From Echinostoma caproni (taxonomy: Eukaryota > Platyhelminthes > Trematoda > Plagiorchiida > Echinostomatidae), in NCBI GenBank assembly GCA_900618425.1, contig UZAN01039605.1, positions 51,353 through 115,352 of the forward strand: a stretch of 64,000 nt of DNA, in the 5' to 3' direction. The notes below the pieces were generated by a model. It was not told where the DNA came from. It searched no databases and worked only from the letters and a program-made list of their open reading frames with translations. Below, in pieces: positions 1 to 13,286 of the stretch; the first letter of the stretch is position 1, and every line of letters starts with the position of its first letter. The position numbers and the translations under genes are program-made.

Positions 1-205
1 AACGCACACCTTAGAGGCCACCGTTTCTAGTTACTGATTCCAAAGTGTGAAGTGGAATGCTGGTGCAATCTTCTGCAGTCACAGTATGCAGTACTTGGAA
101 CACCCTTCCATCCCATGTCAATTGTGCTCCAAATATTGAATCTTTCAAGTGGAGACTCGATTAAACCTTTGTACACCTCATATTCGTACACAATAAAAGC
201 ACACG
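1..205 (+). mobile_element. CR1-like retrotransposon, C-terminal end, cut by window edge
   Basis: Read across one frameshift, the plus strand gives THLRGHRF, then VCSTWNTLPSHVNCAPNIES and SFKWRLD followed by a stop. This is the conserved C-terminal tail of CR1-like RT proteins (RGHS...WN.LP..VV.A.S...FK..LD). The copy at 60.8-61.3 kb carries the matching SHLRGHSF and a similar ending, so both belong to one family. In-frame stops and the shift show a dead copy; the RT core, if any, lies left of the window. Confidence 0.7.
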
Positions 206-344
206 CATATTCATTGAAGCCTACATCCTCTATAATCTGCTAACTAGAGCTGTAGGTGATTCTTTTCGCTGTGAAACGATTCAGTTGTGTAAGTATCCTA
301 TCGGGGCAAGATACGCATGATGTTGTAAGTAATTCCCAAAATAA

Positions 345-1005
345 ACTTTGATTTTGACTTGTTATGTATGCCGACGATGCAAAAATATGGAAAGATGTGA
401 CAATACTTGGAGAGGTTTATCAATCGTCGATTGGTATAGAAATTGATTTGCCTAAACGGACGAATCCCCTCGCCAACCTGCTCGGTACTCGTACTTCCTA
501 GACTATAAACAATATTCATATGCCTCAAAAATAAGGATCTTGGTGTCATTCTTCAAGATAATAAGTCGTTCTATAAACCGCTCCCGGTGGTATTCCTCAA
601 CTGTAAGACATACTGGTGTTCCATAGCAGGTATTTGGCAAATTTGAAACTAAACTGTTCCCCCGCTTGTAATCGGTATTCACTCCCGGATCGAGTGCATC
701 ATTCAAGCGTGGAATGCATAGCTGCATCCTAAGACTTATGTGGAAAGACTGGAATCATTGCGGTTCTACTCTACACAGTAACGCCTAATTTGAGAAGACT
801 TGATTTTGGTGTATCAAATAATGCAGGACACGGATCACCTACTTTGATGTTTGTATTCCTTGTCGCCCGACACCTCAGGAGGTCTTCCAAACCTGTCAAC
901 AATAATGCGGGCATCTTTATTTGCCCTCAAATTGATTGATTCTTTCAAACATTGACTAGATTAGACATTGTCATATCTTAAATTTAGAAATCCGGAGCAG
1001 TCTGT
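345..1005 (+). mobile_element. CR1-like retrotransposon RT fragment, decayed
   Basis: The RT catalytic box MYADDAKIW is at 364-390. Beyond it the frame shifts and reads KDLGVILQDNKSFYKP, then IECIIQAWNA, then EDLILVYQIMQDTD and LIDSFKH with intervening stops. The order (YADD, DLGV, thumb, C-terminal tail) is that of CR1-like RTs, and LILVYQIMQ is identical to the copy at 60.8-61.3 kb. It starts 140 bp after the end of the preceding fragment in the same orientation, and nothing 5' of the YADD box was recognised. Confidence 0.7.
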
Positions 1006-4000
1006 GCACGAAACAGTGGCACTTTGTGATAATCCGCACTTCTCTTTGATCGGTAAATCAATTAAGTTGTGCAAATAACCCCACGGGACAAGAAGAACAA
1101 CCACTTTCAAATATTCCTAATAATAAACTTTGACTTTAAGAACACAAAACAGAAATAAGTGCATTGTCTGAATACGAATTTTCCCCTAGATTTATTAAAA
1201 TTTTTCTGTTTCAATTTAATTTTTGTCAGCGTGAGATCTATCGTTGTTATTTCGATTCGTTTTTCATAATTCAGTTTGGCGTTCTACATCTTTCGGTTCT
1301 TTTTTTGTTACTATGTTGGATGGTTTATAACTTTCCTCAATAGATTTCTGTTGTCAAATGTTGGACGTCTTCATTCAATATTGGTATTTTTCCCCGAATC
1401 GCAAACCATGAGATATATCCTTTTGTTTCATCACGCTCGTGTCGTGGTCCATATAAATTAAAAAACAAGCATAAACTCCTCCTGTGCCACTGGATGTGAT
1501 TTATTTCATTTGTCAAGAACTCTATCAGAAATTAAGCAAATAGAGGAAAAGTGTGACTACATACTTGTGTCCGTCACTCGTTAGTAAATGTGATTGACAG
1601 ACAGAATGGGTGACAAGCTGCGAAGAATGAATCAAATGCAATGATAGCCATAAACTTGCGTCCCACCGTCGAGCATAAAGCTATCCGACTGTTAGTAAGG
1701 AATGATCACCAAGGAGAAATCAGTGACCAGAGAAAAGAGTTTAAAATAACCACCTTTAATAATTGCCTCGGCAATTCCCACATTATAATTATCATTTTCA
1801 CATATTTGCTTTGACGATTCCCCCATTTCTGATGCGTTTCATCTACATAGAAGGATGGTGTTTGCATTGTGGGAACAGTGCCAATTTCCACATGGTAAAA
1901 ATGGTGTCTACTAGGGTCTCATATAACGAATATACTTTACTGAAGCTGGTTCTGGTAGCCAAACTGTATCCGCCGTACTCAGTGGACCGGAAACTAAGTT
2001 CAATTAAAATTCACTCACATTTTCATATCTAGCGTTGATCAGCTGAAAATATTCAACTTTGGAGTGAGTGAAAAAAGAGTTCTGATCAAGGATTATAATG
2101 TGATATTTTTATCTGATGTTCCAGCCGTGAAATGCAAATGGGCATGAAGAACATGTACCGCACTGCTTTGGGTAAGCGAATGCGAAGAGACATTTCACGG
2201 TTTAGCTGTAGAGAGGCATGGAAGACTTTTAAGCCCCTAATGAATACTTGTTCAAGGTTTTCATAACTGGAGTACCGGAATTGTATCATAGAATTGCCGT
2301 TTTAGTAGAGCTATCCGTTGTCGGTCAAAAACAGGAGTCAAATCAAGGCAAGGATCATTTCCTAGAGTGAACAACTTGTCACTTGCATGACCTTGAATCG
2401 TTTTGATTTTATCAAAACTACCCAGTATGTGAATGTCGGTGGCAGAATGAGTACTGTGAATTGAAAAGAACAAAGCTAAAAGTATTGTTTTAAGTAACCA
2501 ATCTTTATGGCTAATACTTCACAACTGAAATTAGACGCATTAAGTTTTGATTCTTTAACAAATATTACAGATCGCCAATGCTTAGCTTTTATTTTTCACA
2601 GTAAGCAGTCCTTTTGTTCCTCTAACCGACCTACATCCGTCAACTTTTATTGCTGATTACAACTAACTGATCAGTGTTTGGATCGAAGGAAAGCACATGG
2701 GCTGCATCAAGGATTCTTCGTAAGATGGTAAACGCGCCTATCAACAAATTTGAGGATAAGTAGAAATGAGTGGACAAATTTTGCCACAAATGAGTAAGAA
2801 TCGACAAAGGAGAGCGATTGTAACCAGCGACACGTCATCTGAATGAGTTGAAATTCACTGTGTCGTAGACAGTTGTCGAAAGCAAGTAACTGTTCACTGA
2901 TTCAGATGAATTCCTGATGGATTGCTTCGAAACAATGCATTTGACAACGTTAGTGTTCTTTCTGTACAGAATACCAACCAAGTCACTTGTGGTCCACTTT
3001 TGACCAACAATTTTCCTCCTGCGTTTTTTATTCGCCTCCCACCATCACCACCCGATCCCTATCAAATAGTGCATTTGCACTCGTAACCTGATAGCGGAAA
3101 AATGAATACACGTATTTTGCATTCATTCGTTACATTAACAAAGTCTTATTCTAATCAGCATCCTAGCATCCCGGTGACTGATCCAATCACTTTTTATTTT
3201 CAAAAATGTAGATAAAATATATTTAAGAACCAAATACTCCTAGATGCACAGAACTGTTTTTTTTTTCTTGGAAAGAACAAATCTTTAAAGTGCATTTCAG
3301 CAGTTTTGTTATTCGAAGTCGGCATGTGCGTGCGCTCGCGAGCCTACGAACTATATTCCACAGGACGTTGTCAAAGGGCACTCAATGTAGCTGATGTGCG
3401 GAACCAACTGGCTCAAACACTATACAGTCAAATCTTTCAGGTGTTTTGTGCTATCAAGTTATCAACTTTGTATGTAATGTTTTCAAACTGACCACGTATA
3501 TAACCCGGCAAATTTGTGTTGTGCAAATCCTAAAACAATTATTTTCATCTTCGTTTGAGGGAGCAGTTGGGTTCAAACATCTTGTTCATTGCTAGCCAGT
3601 TCAATTTCAGATTTGCCGATGCATTTATCTACGGGTTGTACGGATGATTAACTTGGCCGAGGATTGGTGCAATCCATGGTAAAATGATTTAGGGCTCGGT
3701 GACAGAACAAAGACAAAGGCACGAAACCATGATTAGTCGATTACGGTACACCATCTCCGAAGATTTGCAGGCCAAACTACTTCTGTCACAACTTCTTTGT
3801 GACACATTGGTCCACGCTTACCTTTTGTTTTAATTCACGATGTATAATCCTATCACTCAATTCAGATGCAACATTGAAAAAGGACGTATATTGTTTTGTT
3901 AAATTTTGTGCCGTGGATGGAGTCAACTGATACTTTCAGAAGCATTCTAATGCTGCCCACTTTCATCCATATAACAGTACACTGAAAACTTGAACAGGAC

Positions 4001-5384
4001 GAAATACTGTGTGTTGTACGGTACGCGGCTCTCCAAACTGTATAACCTCCTGTTAGGTTCGTCAAGGTTTAAACCGTGTAAACAACTAACCGAAGTGGAG
4101 GTCTAGTGACAGATGGTTAGTGAATGGAATCTGAATATCTGAACAGCGGGCAAGCGGGGGTAGTAAAACTGGACAGCGCTCAAATTGGTGGCCTAACGGG
4201 GATCTTATTGATGCATCGATAAATGAAGGACTGATAAATCCGAAACGGAAATGTTGACCGTAATAATTCAGTTATTCGTTCTTTCTACAAGGAATACTAT
4301 TGTTTGACATATAATGCAATGCTTCCAGTTCATCTTTTTCTCTGAACATCATGTAGCGTTATCCGACCATCCTTTTATTTCAACTGTCCTTTCCGGTTTT
4401 AATGTAAGAATCAGTTATGTCGGCACTTACTAAGAACAAAACGCAGTTGTACTAACTGGCCCCAGCGTGCAAATAGCGGTTATCAGTCTGCAATCAATAG
4501 CCGTTCTATGGTAGCCTCTGCTGAGTAGTTTGCAAACCACGCAGGTCGATCGCACTGGTTATTCAGTAGCTTATATGCATTGCCAAAAATGGTTTTGAAA
4601 GCCGTCGATCAACGAGGATGCATTGCTGTAATGGTTATGTTAAACTACTGGACACATCTTTTTGGTAGCTTGATTCGCTTTTCATTTTAGTCTTTACTGA
4701 AATGAAACTTATTCAAAAATGTAGATTGCTGGTGTGACTATAATGCATACTAGAATTTTCAATGTTTTGTATGCAGAACAAAACCAATTTCAATCTACTT
4801 GCTTTCTCCTTCATGGACGGTTCACATTTTCTCTACACTTATTGAGACACATTTTCCCGATTTAGGGTGTGAATGATTAAGGGGCTATAGTTCAACACCT
4901 GCAAGGCAAATCTGAAAGTAGTCAGGCTGTGCCACATATCACCGGAATATTGCTTTGCAGGTCATGTGTTTACAGCCCTGAAGTACCTTTATGTTTTTCT
5001 CCACCCCCTCGTGTGTACTGATATTTTTTTTAAATTAATTGCTCTTAGGGAACCTTGATTAATGAAAGCAGAAAACGGAAAGTAAAAGTCATCTGATCCA
5101 ATATCCTTAACCGTAACAATCAGATTATTCATCTCATGAACATGTCACGTGTATGTGCTTGCTTATCAAATTTGAGGAGTGCCTGCAACAGAATAGATCT
5201 CCTGATTTCAATTTCCTATCCAAGAACCTTTTATCACTGCGCTTTTAAACAGAACCCCGAGTTCAGATCAGTATGTGACTCGCCAGTTTCAACACCCAAT
5301 CAATTATGACTCATAGCTGTAGGGGAGCTGAATTCCACCCCAGTAAATTTATTTGTTGATAACTGCTTAGAATAGTCATGGAGA
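1006..5384. other. No gene recognised
   Basis: A+T-rich sequence with stops in all frames. Short open stretches (the longest, 89 codons at 1763-2032) have no family motif. A T-run lies near 3256-3267. Nothing else is supportable. Confidence 0.5.
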
Positions 5385-5389
5385 CCAGA

Positions 5390-5510
5390 TTCGTGATAAC
5401 GGGATGCCTGTCATGGCTCCTTTTAGTGCTGCACTGAGAAGCTCTTACAAGAAGGAATCTCGAGTTCGATTCCTCAAGGTGTAGTTGGCTGTGTGGAAGT
5501 GAATTTGGAA
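5390..5510 (+). repeat. Possible tRNA-derived SINE head
   Basis: A Pol III B-box-like GAGTTCGATTCC sits at 5461-5472 with an imperfect T-arm (GGAAT...ATTCC) around it. No good A box was found at the expected distance and no second copy was seen in the window, so this is weak. Confidence 0.3.
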
Positions 5511-8500
5511 GAATGGTCGTTTTCAAATGAAGCTTTATTTTCATAGGTCAAAGTTGTAAGTATCATGTTGTCAAGTGATATGTATTTCTAGATCACTACA
5601 TTATGTTGTAAACTTCATATAGATTATAGTTATTGGTAGTTCAAACGTAATAACCATCTGTATGATTGGCTTCCCAGAAACTGGGGGCGATCACTCAGTA
5701 GTTGGAAGTGAGGGTGAAGCGGGTGGGATNGATTTGAATGCAAGTACCGCAAGCCAATGGGCTGAGAATCTGCACAGTGGAACCACAATTCCATTGTGAA
5801 TAGGGCGTACAACAAAAATGCGTACTGATGAATAAAACCAATTTTTTCTCTCGGTTTTCTGCAAATAACACGTTATCACGTCTTATCTTCTTTAGTTAAT
5901 TGTCCAATGTTAATGGGTGTTGAAATCCAAGACTGTGCTACCCCGATTTTTTCTCATGTTATTGCTACATCAAGAACGTGTCAGCAACGAGCTATGAATG
6001 ACATCTAACGAATTCCTAGCGTTTTAGTGTCCGAAATGATCGAGGTTTATTGGGGCTTCCTCANCAACGTGTTTAGGTTTAACTGTAAATTAGCCTCAAA
6101 CGAGTAGAACTAAGTTCGATAGCATCGCGTGTAAACGATAGAAACAGTTGCAAACAAAATACTGAATCCACAACTGTGTGGACAGAAGACAATTGTTACC
6201 ACACTTCATTTGTGTTGGATCCAGCCAAAACCTACGTGACAAACCAAAAAACGACCCATTACGTGACCCGTGACGAGTAACGCGTGAAAGAAAATAATTA
6301 TCAGAAATTTCCAGCGTAAAAATTGGCCCCCGTGCCTACTTAACATGCAGTGATAAAACTGTAAAGACGATGTGCTTCTTTCTGATTTAACTTGGTGAAT
6401 TAATCACGTCCATTTACACCTTAAATGCATGCTTCTAAGCAACTATAAATAACTGAAATCGATGTTACGAAAACCAGCATTTTCAACATATTGTTTGTAT
6501 TTTACTATTCATATGCGAGTCTTACACAAATATAGTAGTGTATCTGCTGAATGAGGCATCGATGGTTTGGTTTTTACATTTTATTATATGTCATTTGAAG
6601 AGGGACTAATTTTTATTATCCTTTTGAAATACTCGAAGATCTCTGGTACTGTTTCTCAGACCGCTTTTTTCTGTTGGATGTAACTTGTGGTTTTACCCAC
6701 ATTAAACAAACTGCCAAATTCACTGCCCGCTTTGCGAAAAGTCCTTCCTTCATGTTTTCCATTGTTTAGAGACATAAAGCATGATAAAAGTTTTCGATTT
6801 AGAGATATTTATTTCAAAAGTACACAATTTACAATCTTTACAAATATAAAATATAGCTGTTCAACGTTGACGACACTTTCCATTTGTTTGCATGCGGTAA
6901 AGAGTTTGCTGGAAATACAAAAATGGAAATAATGAATACTTAAGTCACAGAAATCAGTGTCAGATGTGTGACACGCAGTCAAAGATCATCGTTTTTTTAG
7001 TAGCATGCGTTGTTTAGCTGAAGGCTGATTTCAAGTTGCTGAGGCGTTGCTGAGACTTCTCAAAGATCGACCGGGTCTCCCAAATTCGTTATTGTTCTTT
7101 GTGATAATACGTGTAACACTCACATTGATTGTGCTTGAAATTTGCTGACAGTATCCTATCTGAATGTTTAACGGCATTGGCATGTGTTCGGTACTAATAA
7201 TTGCCTTACGTTCGCTGTCCCTTTCAGGCGCGCAATGGTTGAATACGGTGAAGACTGAGTACAAACAAGCTGAAGAGTCCGAAAATTCATGAGAATTCAT
7301 AATCAATACAAACCTTGTGTACTCCCCCTCCCCAAATACAGTTTGTACATTGTATTTTGATGTCCGTTCTGTGCGTTAATATACGTTCGTGCGCGACAGT
7401 AGTGTTCTCCCTGTGTGAGCGTGTCTGACTGTGAGAGAGGGTTCTCGTGGGTCTTCATACTTGCTGCGCGATTTCCGTACCCACGTCACAACTGCAGCGA
7501 TCCTTTACTTATTGACTTATGTGCACGAAAATCCCACCCCTTTCCCCCGTTCTAAGTGCAAACTTATCCTGTCTTGCATATCTGTATACATAAACTCTTT
7601 AGTACTCTATTTGGCCTGGATACTGATCGACAAGGAAAGTGTTTGTTCTGAGCTTTCTAATGCACCTAGTAATTTACTCATATTACTGTATATTTGCCAT
7701 TCCACATTTTCAACTCTTTTTACCAGGATTGTAAGGGTGGTAGATTTTTTGGCTGAAAGTTTTTATATAACTCGCTAAAGTTTCAGTACAATAGTCAATG
7801 CTAAAGAACTCGAAAGATCGGTTTTGCAGAAAAGGCACACTTTCAAGTAAAATGTAGACATATTCGTCTTGTCTAAAGGAACAAGAATGAATGTGTCCTT
7901 AGTTGAATCACGTATTCGAATAAATGGAATCCAGGAACTCTTACCTCTCAGAAATGAAATGAATCCAAATTAATGTTTAGGCATTCTGAAATAGATCGGA
8001 TATGGGTGCTTATTAAAAGAGTAATTATAAAGAAACGGAACTGTCAACTAACCATTAATCAATGCACTCGACATTGCCTTTAACATAATCAGGACATTTT
8101 GAATCCTGTGTACAAATAGAACTAAGTAGAACATGAAAAATAACGAAATCCTTCTTGGTAAACACTATCGTATGAACAGATTGTACAGTTTCATTGATAA
8201 ACCATAGCTACATTGCCTGGCATCAAATGATCAACCTACCGTCCTAGCTGATCTTTGATGACCCTTCAATGTACATCATATTACATCCAAAACCCCTTTA
8301 TCCATTAACTTTCCATGTCATGATAGTTTTGAACCTCGAACGCTTCAAACTGGACGGTTGTTTGTGCTCGTGAACTGTACGTAACTAATACTTCTCATTC
8401 GTTAAACTTCACACCCAATTGTTAAAGCGAGTTTGTCAGCTTGTTNAGCTTGTTCTTGGTCTAACCGATGTGAATCGGCTTCAACGCGTACTGTACGCTT

Positions 8501-10189
8501 CGATCTGAATTTCACAACGAATCATTTTGTGCTTTGCATAAACCACCTCAGCTACATGATTTGGATTGGTCATTACCCATGCTGTTTCTGGTGTTCAATA
8601 TTCCCGGGGTCTGGTCGCAGTTGATCGGTTGCCGGAAAATGGATCCAATACATGTTCTTGTATTTGTTCATCATTAAGAGTCATGATATGTGCGCGATCA
8701 CTTCATTAGCAAGACTGAAAACGTGCTTACTTCAATTCCTTGTTTATGTGCACTGGCTTGGGAGTTCAGAATTCGCAGTTTTCCGATTGCTAAGCATTGT
8801 TCCCGCGCAGTACTAATAACTAATTACAACCGGCCCGTTCCAATGAGCAGCTACACAATGCTTTTCATTCGATATAAATAGAAATTGTAAATCAAATAAT
8901 GTGATCAAATCTTAAGAACTAGGTGATAACTCCTGTACTTTGCAATATACATATAGACACTAGTTGGACTTGAGTCCAGTAACCCAGAGGCTTCATTACC
9001 TATGTAATCCAGACGGAATTATTCCATGAGTGTCTTTGGGAGTACAGTTTGAGGTTACAAGAAGATGAATAGACTATTCTTGATGGCTTGCATGCACAGA
9101 GGCCAACTAAATGATGATCACATGTGCAGTTTTCGGTTTGTAAAAAAGGGCAAAACTGAGAAGGTGATTAGTAAATTCCTGGGTATCCGAAGTGATTCCT
9201 CTTTTTTTACCATTACATTTTGATTAAAAGATATTTCAAAATTTCCGCAATCACTTAATTATGTTTGAGTATATTTGACAGATGGACACATCACATTTAA
9301 ACATCATGTCAATTGTCGAGGAGAGCTCACACTGGAACATCAGGTTGCTCAAACTTCAAAATCATAATTGGTAGTCAAAGTTTTAGAAAAAACAGCAAGT
9401 CATGCCAAAACAAAATGTTGTTTCGGTGATATGTTTTCAAAAACAAATATATTGGGAAAGATCTTCTTCTATACCTGGTACAAATCTTCTGTTCGTTCTG
9501 TCCTCATATCCAAGCATCAAACAGTTGACAATGAAAAGGATTAGGTGTTAAGCAAATTGCAACCGAGAAACCGAAATTCATTTAGAACCGCGCAGAGTTC
9601 AACCAGTTACGTGACATTAAACGATCAACTTACCAATCATTTCTGTCAAGGCTCCTGAGAGGCACGTATTGGAAACACATACGTTTGATTGAACGTATAG
9701 TTATACAAAATATAACGAAGAAATCTTGAACAAAAACTGTAGCAGCCTTTTGTGGTTATTGGTTCGAAGGCATGACAACAAAAAATTAAACCTAAAATAT
9801 GTGGAACCCCACACACGTACTTTGTGCAATGAAAATATCTATGATGACCATTAAAGAGTATTGGGCAGCTGCTTATTCCTACTTGGTGCTATGCGTACTT
9901 TTGCTTTCCCTATCAGCACTCGATTTACAAAGCATCGAGTAGGGAGTTGAAACCCATTTAACACCGATCCGCACGTTCCACGATCATCACCTTGTAAGAA
10001 TGGTTCAAGCAATTTAGGGTATGGCTCTTGGATTAGGTCATTCTTTTGTTCACAGGCATCAGGCTCTTTGATCGGTTCTGTCAATGACTGACTGCTGAGC
10101 ATTCCCGGACGGCATGAAACGTCTGCGAAGTGCTCTTCAAAATTAATCATAGGGGTTTCGGTTGCATAAAAATGAGTTTAACATGTGAG
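5511..10189. other. No gene recognised
   Basis: Mostly A+T-rich and closed in all frames. A less A+T-rich patch at 7380-7560 contains TTATTGACTTATG and shares a short motif with 63.65 kb (see findings). The 99-codon minus-strand stretch at 9851-10150 shows no motif. Single ambiguous bases lie at 5730, 6064 and 8446. Confidence 0.5.
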
Positions 10190-10275
10190 GAACATACAAT
10201 CTCTCAAGAATTGAAATCCACACCCAAGATCATCAACAGTGGCTAGTGCCTGTGAAAAATCAAATGTATTGATGT
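10190..10275 (+). repeat. Fragment of composite tRNA-like repeat family A
   Basis: GAAATCCACACCCAAGATCA and AACAGTGGCTAGTGCCTGTG match the region that precedes the tRNA-like head in the copies at 28.4-28.7 and 44.6-44.9 kb. The head itself is absent here. Confidence 0.6.
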
Positions 10276-11639
10276 AAACGTGATACTTGAAAATGCCACT
10301 CGTATGCTTTCACTTTATTGGAAATGATCAATAAACAGCTCATTGGCGCAGCACTCTTGGAACCAAGATTTGCCCTTAAACGTTCAGTTGATTCGTCAGT
10401 TTGATAAGCTCTGCTGGTTAGTACCGGCAACGTCATGAAAACTCTACCCTTGCTTCAAATAATTAAACTTTTGCAACTTCTGCCTATTTTGTCTTATAAA
10501 AACTGTCCCTTTACTTTCTATCTGTATTTTCCTCTAGATTAAGATACATTCGTTTTCTTGTAGGTTGGTTCTGAACCAGACAGCCATAATAGCTCAAGTA
10601 TTGCAAGTATTTTTGGTAGCGTTGATGGAATTGAACACACACTTCGGGAAGCAAAACGAAAGGGCTTAACAATGCTTAATCGTTACGGAACCGTTTTTGT
10701 TTAACTATTAACTCCGCGATAACCTAATCTACATATAATGCGCTCACTCGAACGGATAACCATTATGCGTCTTCAAACCGTTTTCTGATTTAATACGATT
10801 AGGCATTGCGCAACGAACGTTATGTGGGAATGAAAACAGAATTAGATCGAAAGGTAATATCTTCTGATCCGTTTGCACAAGATCGGTTGCTCCGGAATCC
10901 AAGAGAATTACTTACCAGACAACCAGTCGCATATGTGGTCTATCTCGGCTAGTTCCTGATGTGGACATGCGAGATCCGAAAAGAGTTCTGTGTTACGTGA
11001 ACAGGAAAAACAATAATAGAAAACACGTAATATCTGCACACATACGCGGGTGTACATATGTGCGACCCATAAAATCCGAACTATATATATATATCAAAAC
11101 ACGCAAAATGCTAAACCTTATTTGATCTGCTTGCACTGTCAAAACCTACTTTGTTCCTTCGAAATTCTGGCATGGCACGGCACAGCATAGCTCATACTGT
11201 CCAACTAATTTTGTCTTCTAATGGCATTGTTTAGTGGTAGGCAGGCTCGTATTATTCCAGCACAGTACTGCGCCTAACCAGTAGAGGTCTGTAATTTGTC
11301 CCTCCAATCTGTGGGGTAAATAGTGTCATTTTCAATGACTCAGTATCATATCTTTATGGCTATGGGATTTACCCCGTCCGTTTTACATTTCACCTCCCCC
11401 AGTTCCATGAATTGTTGATCATCTGATTTTTAATCGCACAAGTCATCAATACCAAATTTGGCACTCGGAAGTAATAAACTACTCGAGTTTTGCTCTTATT
11501 AGAGATTATCAGTGGTGTATAGTAGAGTTAACAGATTGTAATCTGTGTCTCCCTTCGTTGCTGTCGAGCTAAATAAACTGACTGACTTCCACTGAAGACG
11601 ACACCTGAACAAAAATAAATAGGCAGTTGGGTTCACTCA
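10276..11639. other. No gene recognised
   Basis: No open frame of note and no family motif. A short (TA)n lies at about 11082-11093. Confidence 0.5.
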
Positions 11640-11850
11640 TGGTATGGGATGGTAGGCACAGTGGTAACGCACACATCTTCCATGCGATGGGTCCCGAGTC
11701 CAAATCCCGGACGGGACGGTGGATATGCACTACCGATGAGCACTAATAGGAGAGAAACTAGAGTCTAGCGCGTCCACTTTTATGGTTGAATCAATGAATT
11801 GAGGATTGTGTGTGAAGTTGGCGTGCGAAGGATAGTCAGTTCAATTCAAT
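11640..11850 (+). mobile_element. tRNA-derived SINE, family B
   Basis: The Pol III A-box-like TAGGCACAGTGG is at 11653-11664 and the B-box-like GAGTCCAAATCCC at 11696-11708, the right spacing for a tRNA-derived promoter. A tRNA-unrelated body ends near GGATAGTCAGTTCAATTCAA. Related copies lie at 31955-32145 (minus) and 32490-32710 (plus), sharing the CATGCGATGGGT segment and the tail. No cloverleaf with an intact acceptor stem could be drawn, so it is a repeat and not a tRNA gene. Confidence 0.65.
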
Positions 11851-13262
11851 CAATAATTATTCATTATTGCATACCAAATAAGCAAGTGTAGAACAACACT
11901 TCATCAACTACAAAAGAAACTCACCCGGGTCCGTCAAACCAAATAGAGGAACTATAAAGAGAAAGAGATTTACATTGAGCTGAATAAAACATCTGTGATT
12001 TAATCATTTTGGAAAGTGTTGGGCCTTGCTAATCAGTAGGACGGACCCTCATAATACCAACTAATACTTTTCATGTGATCCCTGTAAAACTTGCTACTGT
12101 TGCTACGTTTACATACACCAGTAATTTATTAGGAGATATTGTCCCTTTTCAGTGCAGTTAAAGAAATATAAGCGCATCAACAGCAATATAACCCACTGGA
12201 TGTGGCTACTGAAAGTAGGCCGATGGAAACAGCTACACGAAGGAACATAGTCAATTTACCAACTGACAGCAGGGAATTCATGCTTCTGATATATTATTTA
12301 TACAACTAACCGGACAGTTGTGAGCACGTCAGTCCGATCTCTCCACCCGCCACCCCCATCCCATAGGAATATCCTCAGTCTGGAGACAGTATGCCTTTGA
12401 CGGGTGATCAGACTGTGGATAAATTTTGATCAACTGAATTCAACCTGTTAATAGTCCGGAAGTAAAATTTATCGTCCAGTATACACCAGTAGGTCTAAAA
12501 ATGAGAACTGAGAATACAAATTGTACCCCTTGTCCAAAATCTCATAATTTGTGCCCAGAATTTGACTTACGGTGGCAGCGCTGCCACACTCTAACCTTCA
12601 GCAACCTAACGAGACGTAGCGTGTGTCCACGTCACATGCAACTGTGGTAAAAACATCACCAAAATACAGGGCGCCTGATTGGGACACATGCATGATTTGC
12701 CTAACGCAACACTTTTGTCATACCTCTGAAGCACGGTTAAATTTGTCAGTTAAAGAATTGAAAAGTTATTTGGTTACATTTGGGTAGTGTGAAATCAAGC
12801 GTTGAAACTATTCTTCTGCGGATCATATTGACATTAACGAGCATCAATAGAGTGGTGTTGAACAACCAACACAAATCACCAATGAACCGGCTTGTTGGTA
12901 TTCCTATGTATGTGACCGAATGCCAGCACAATGGAGCTAGGTCATCACTGAAGTATAACGCCAGGCAGCGTTTGAATAAAACATTACTAGCTTCCCATTA
13001 CCTGTATTATCGACCTTTCAACCGTTCCGGTCTTTCTCCTCATGTTCGTCCAAATGGGCAGGCAAAAGACAGCAACCAAAACTGGCGTACGATAGTGCAT
13101 GAATAATGGTTGTAGAAATTGAAACTGAAACTACCACTATTCCAGAGAAATTAAAACACTTTAAAGTTTCAAATTTTGTACATCTATATCATTATGGAAA
13201 CTGACTCCACGTTCAAATGTCATCTTATCGGTTTGATTACGTGCACGTATGTGAGCAGGACA
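11851..13262. other. No gene recognised
   Basis: The 108-codon plus-strand stretch at 12780-13106 has no recognisable motif. No repeat or RNA signal was found. Confidence 0.5.
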
Positions 13263-13286
13263 TTCAGTTCAGTTCAGTTCAGTTCT
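13263..13286. repeat. Pentanucleotide repeat (TTCAG)n
   Basis: Four copies of TTCAG on the plus strand, i.e. GAACT repeats in the sense of the minus-strand CR1-like element. It sits where that element's 3' end is expected, so it is probably the element's short-repeat tail. Confidence 0.7.

Noticed and set aside
9851..10150. 99-codon minus-strand frame as an exon
   Set aside because: No recognisable family and no clear flanking splice sites.
12780..13106. 108-codon plus-strand frame as a gene
   Set aside because: No motif and no splice pattern; length is within chance for this much A+T-rich sequence.
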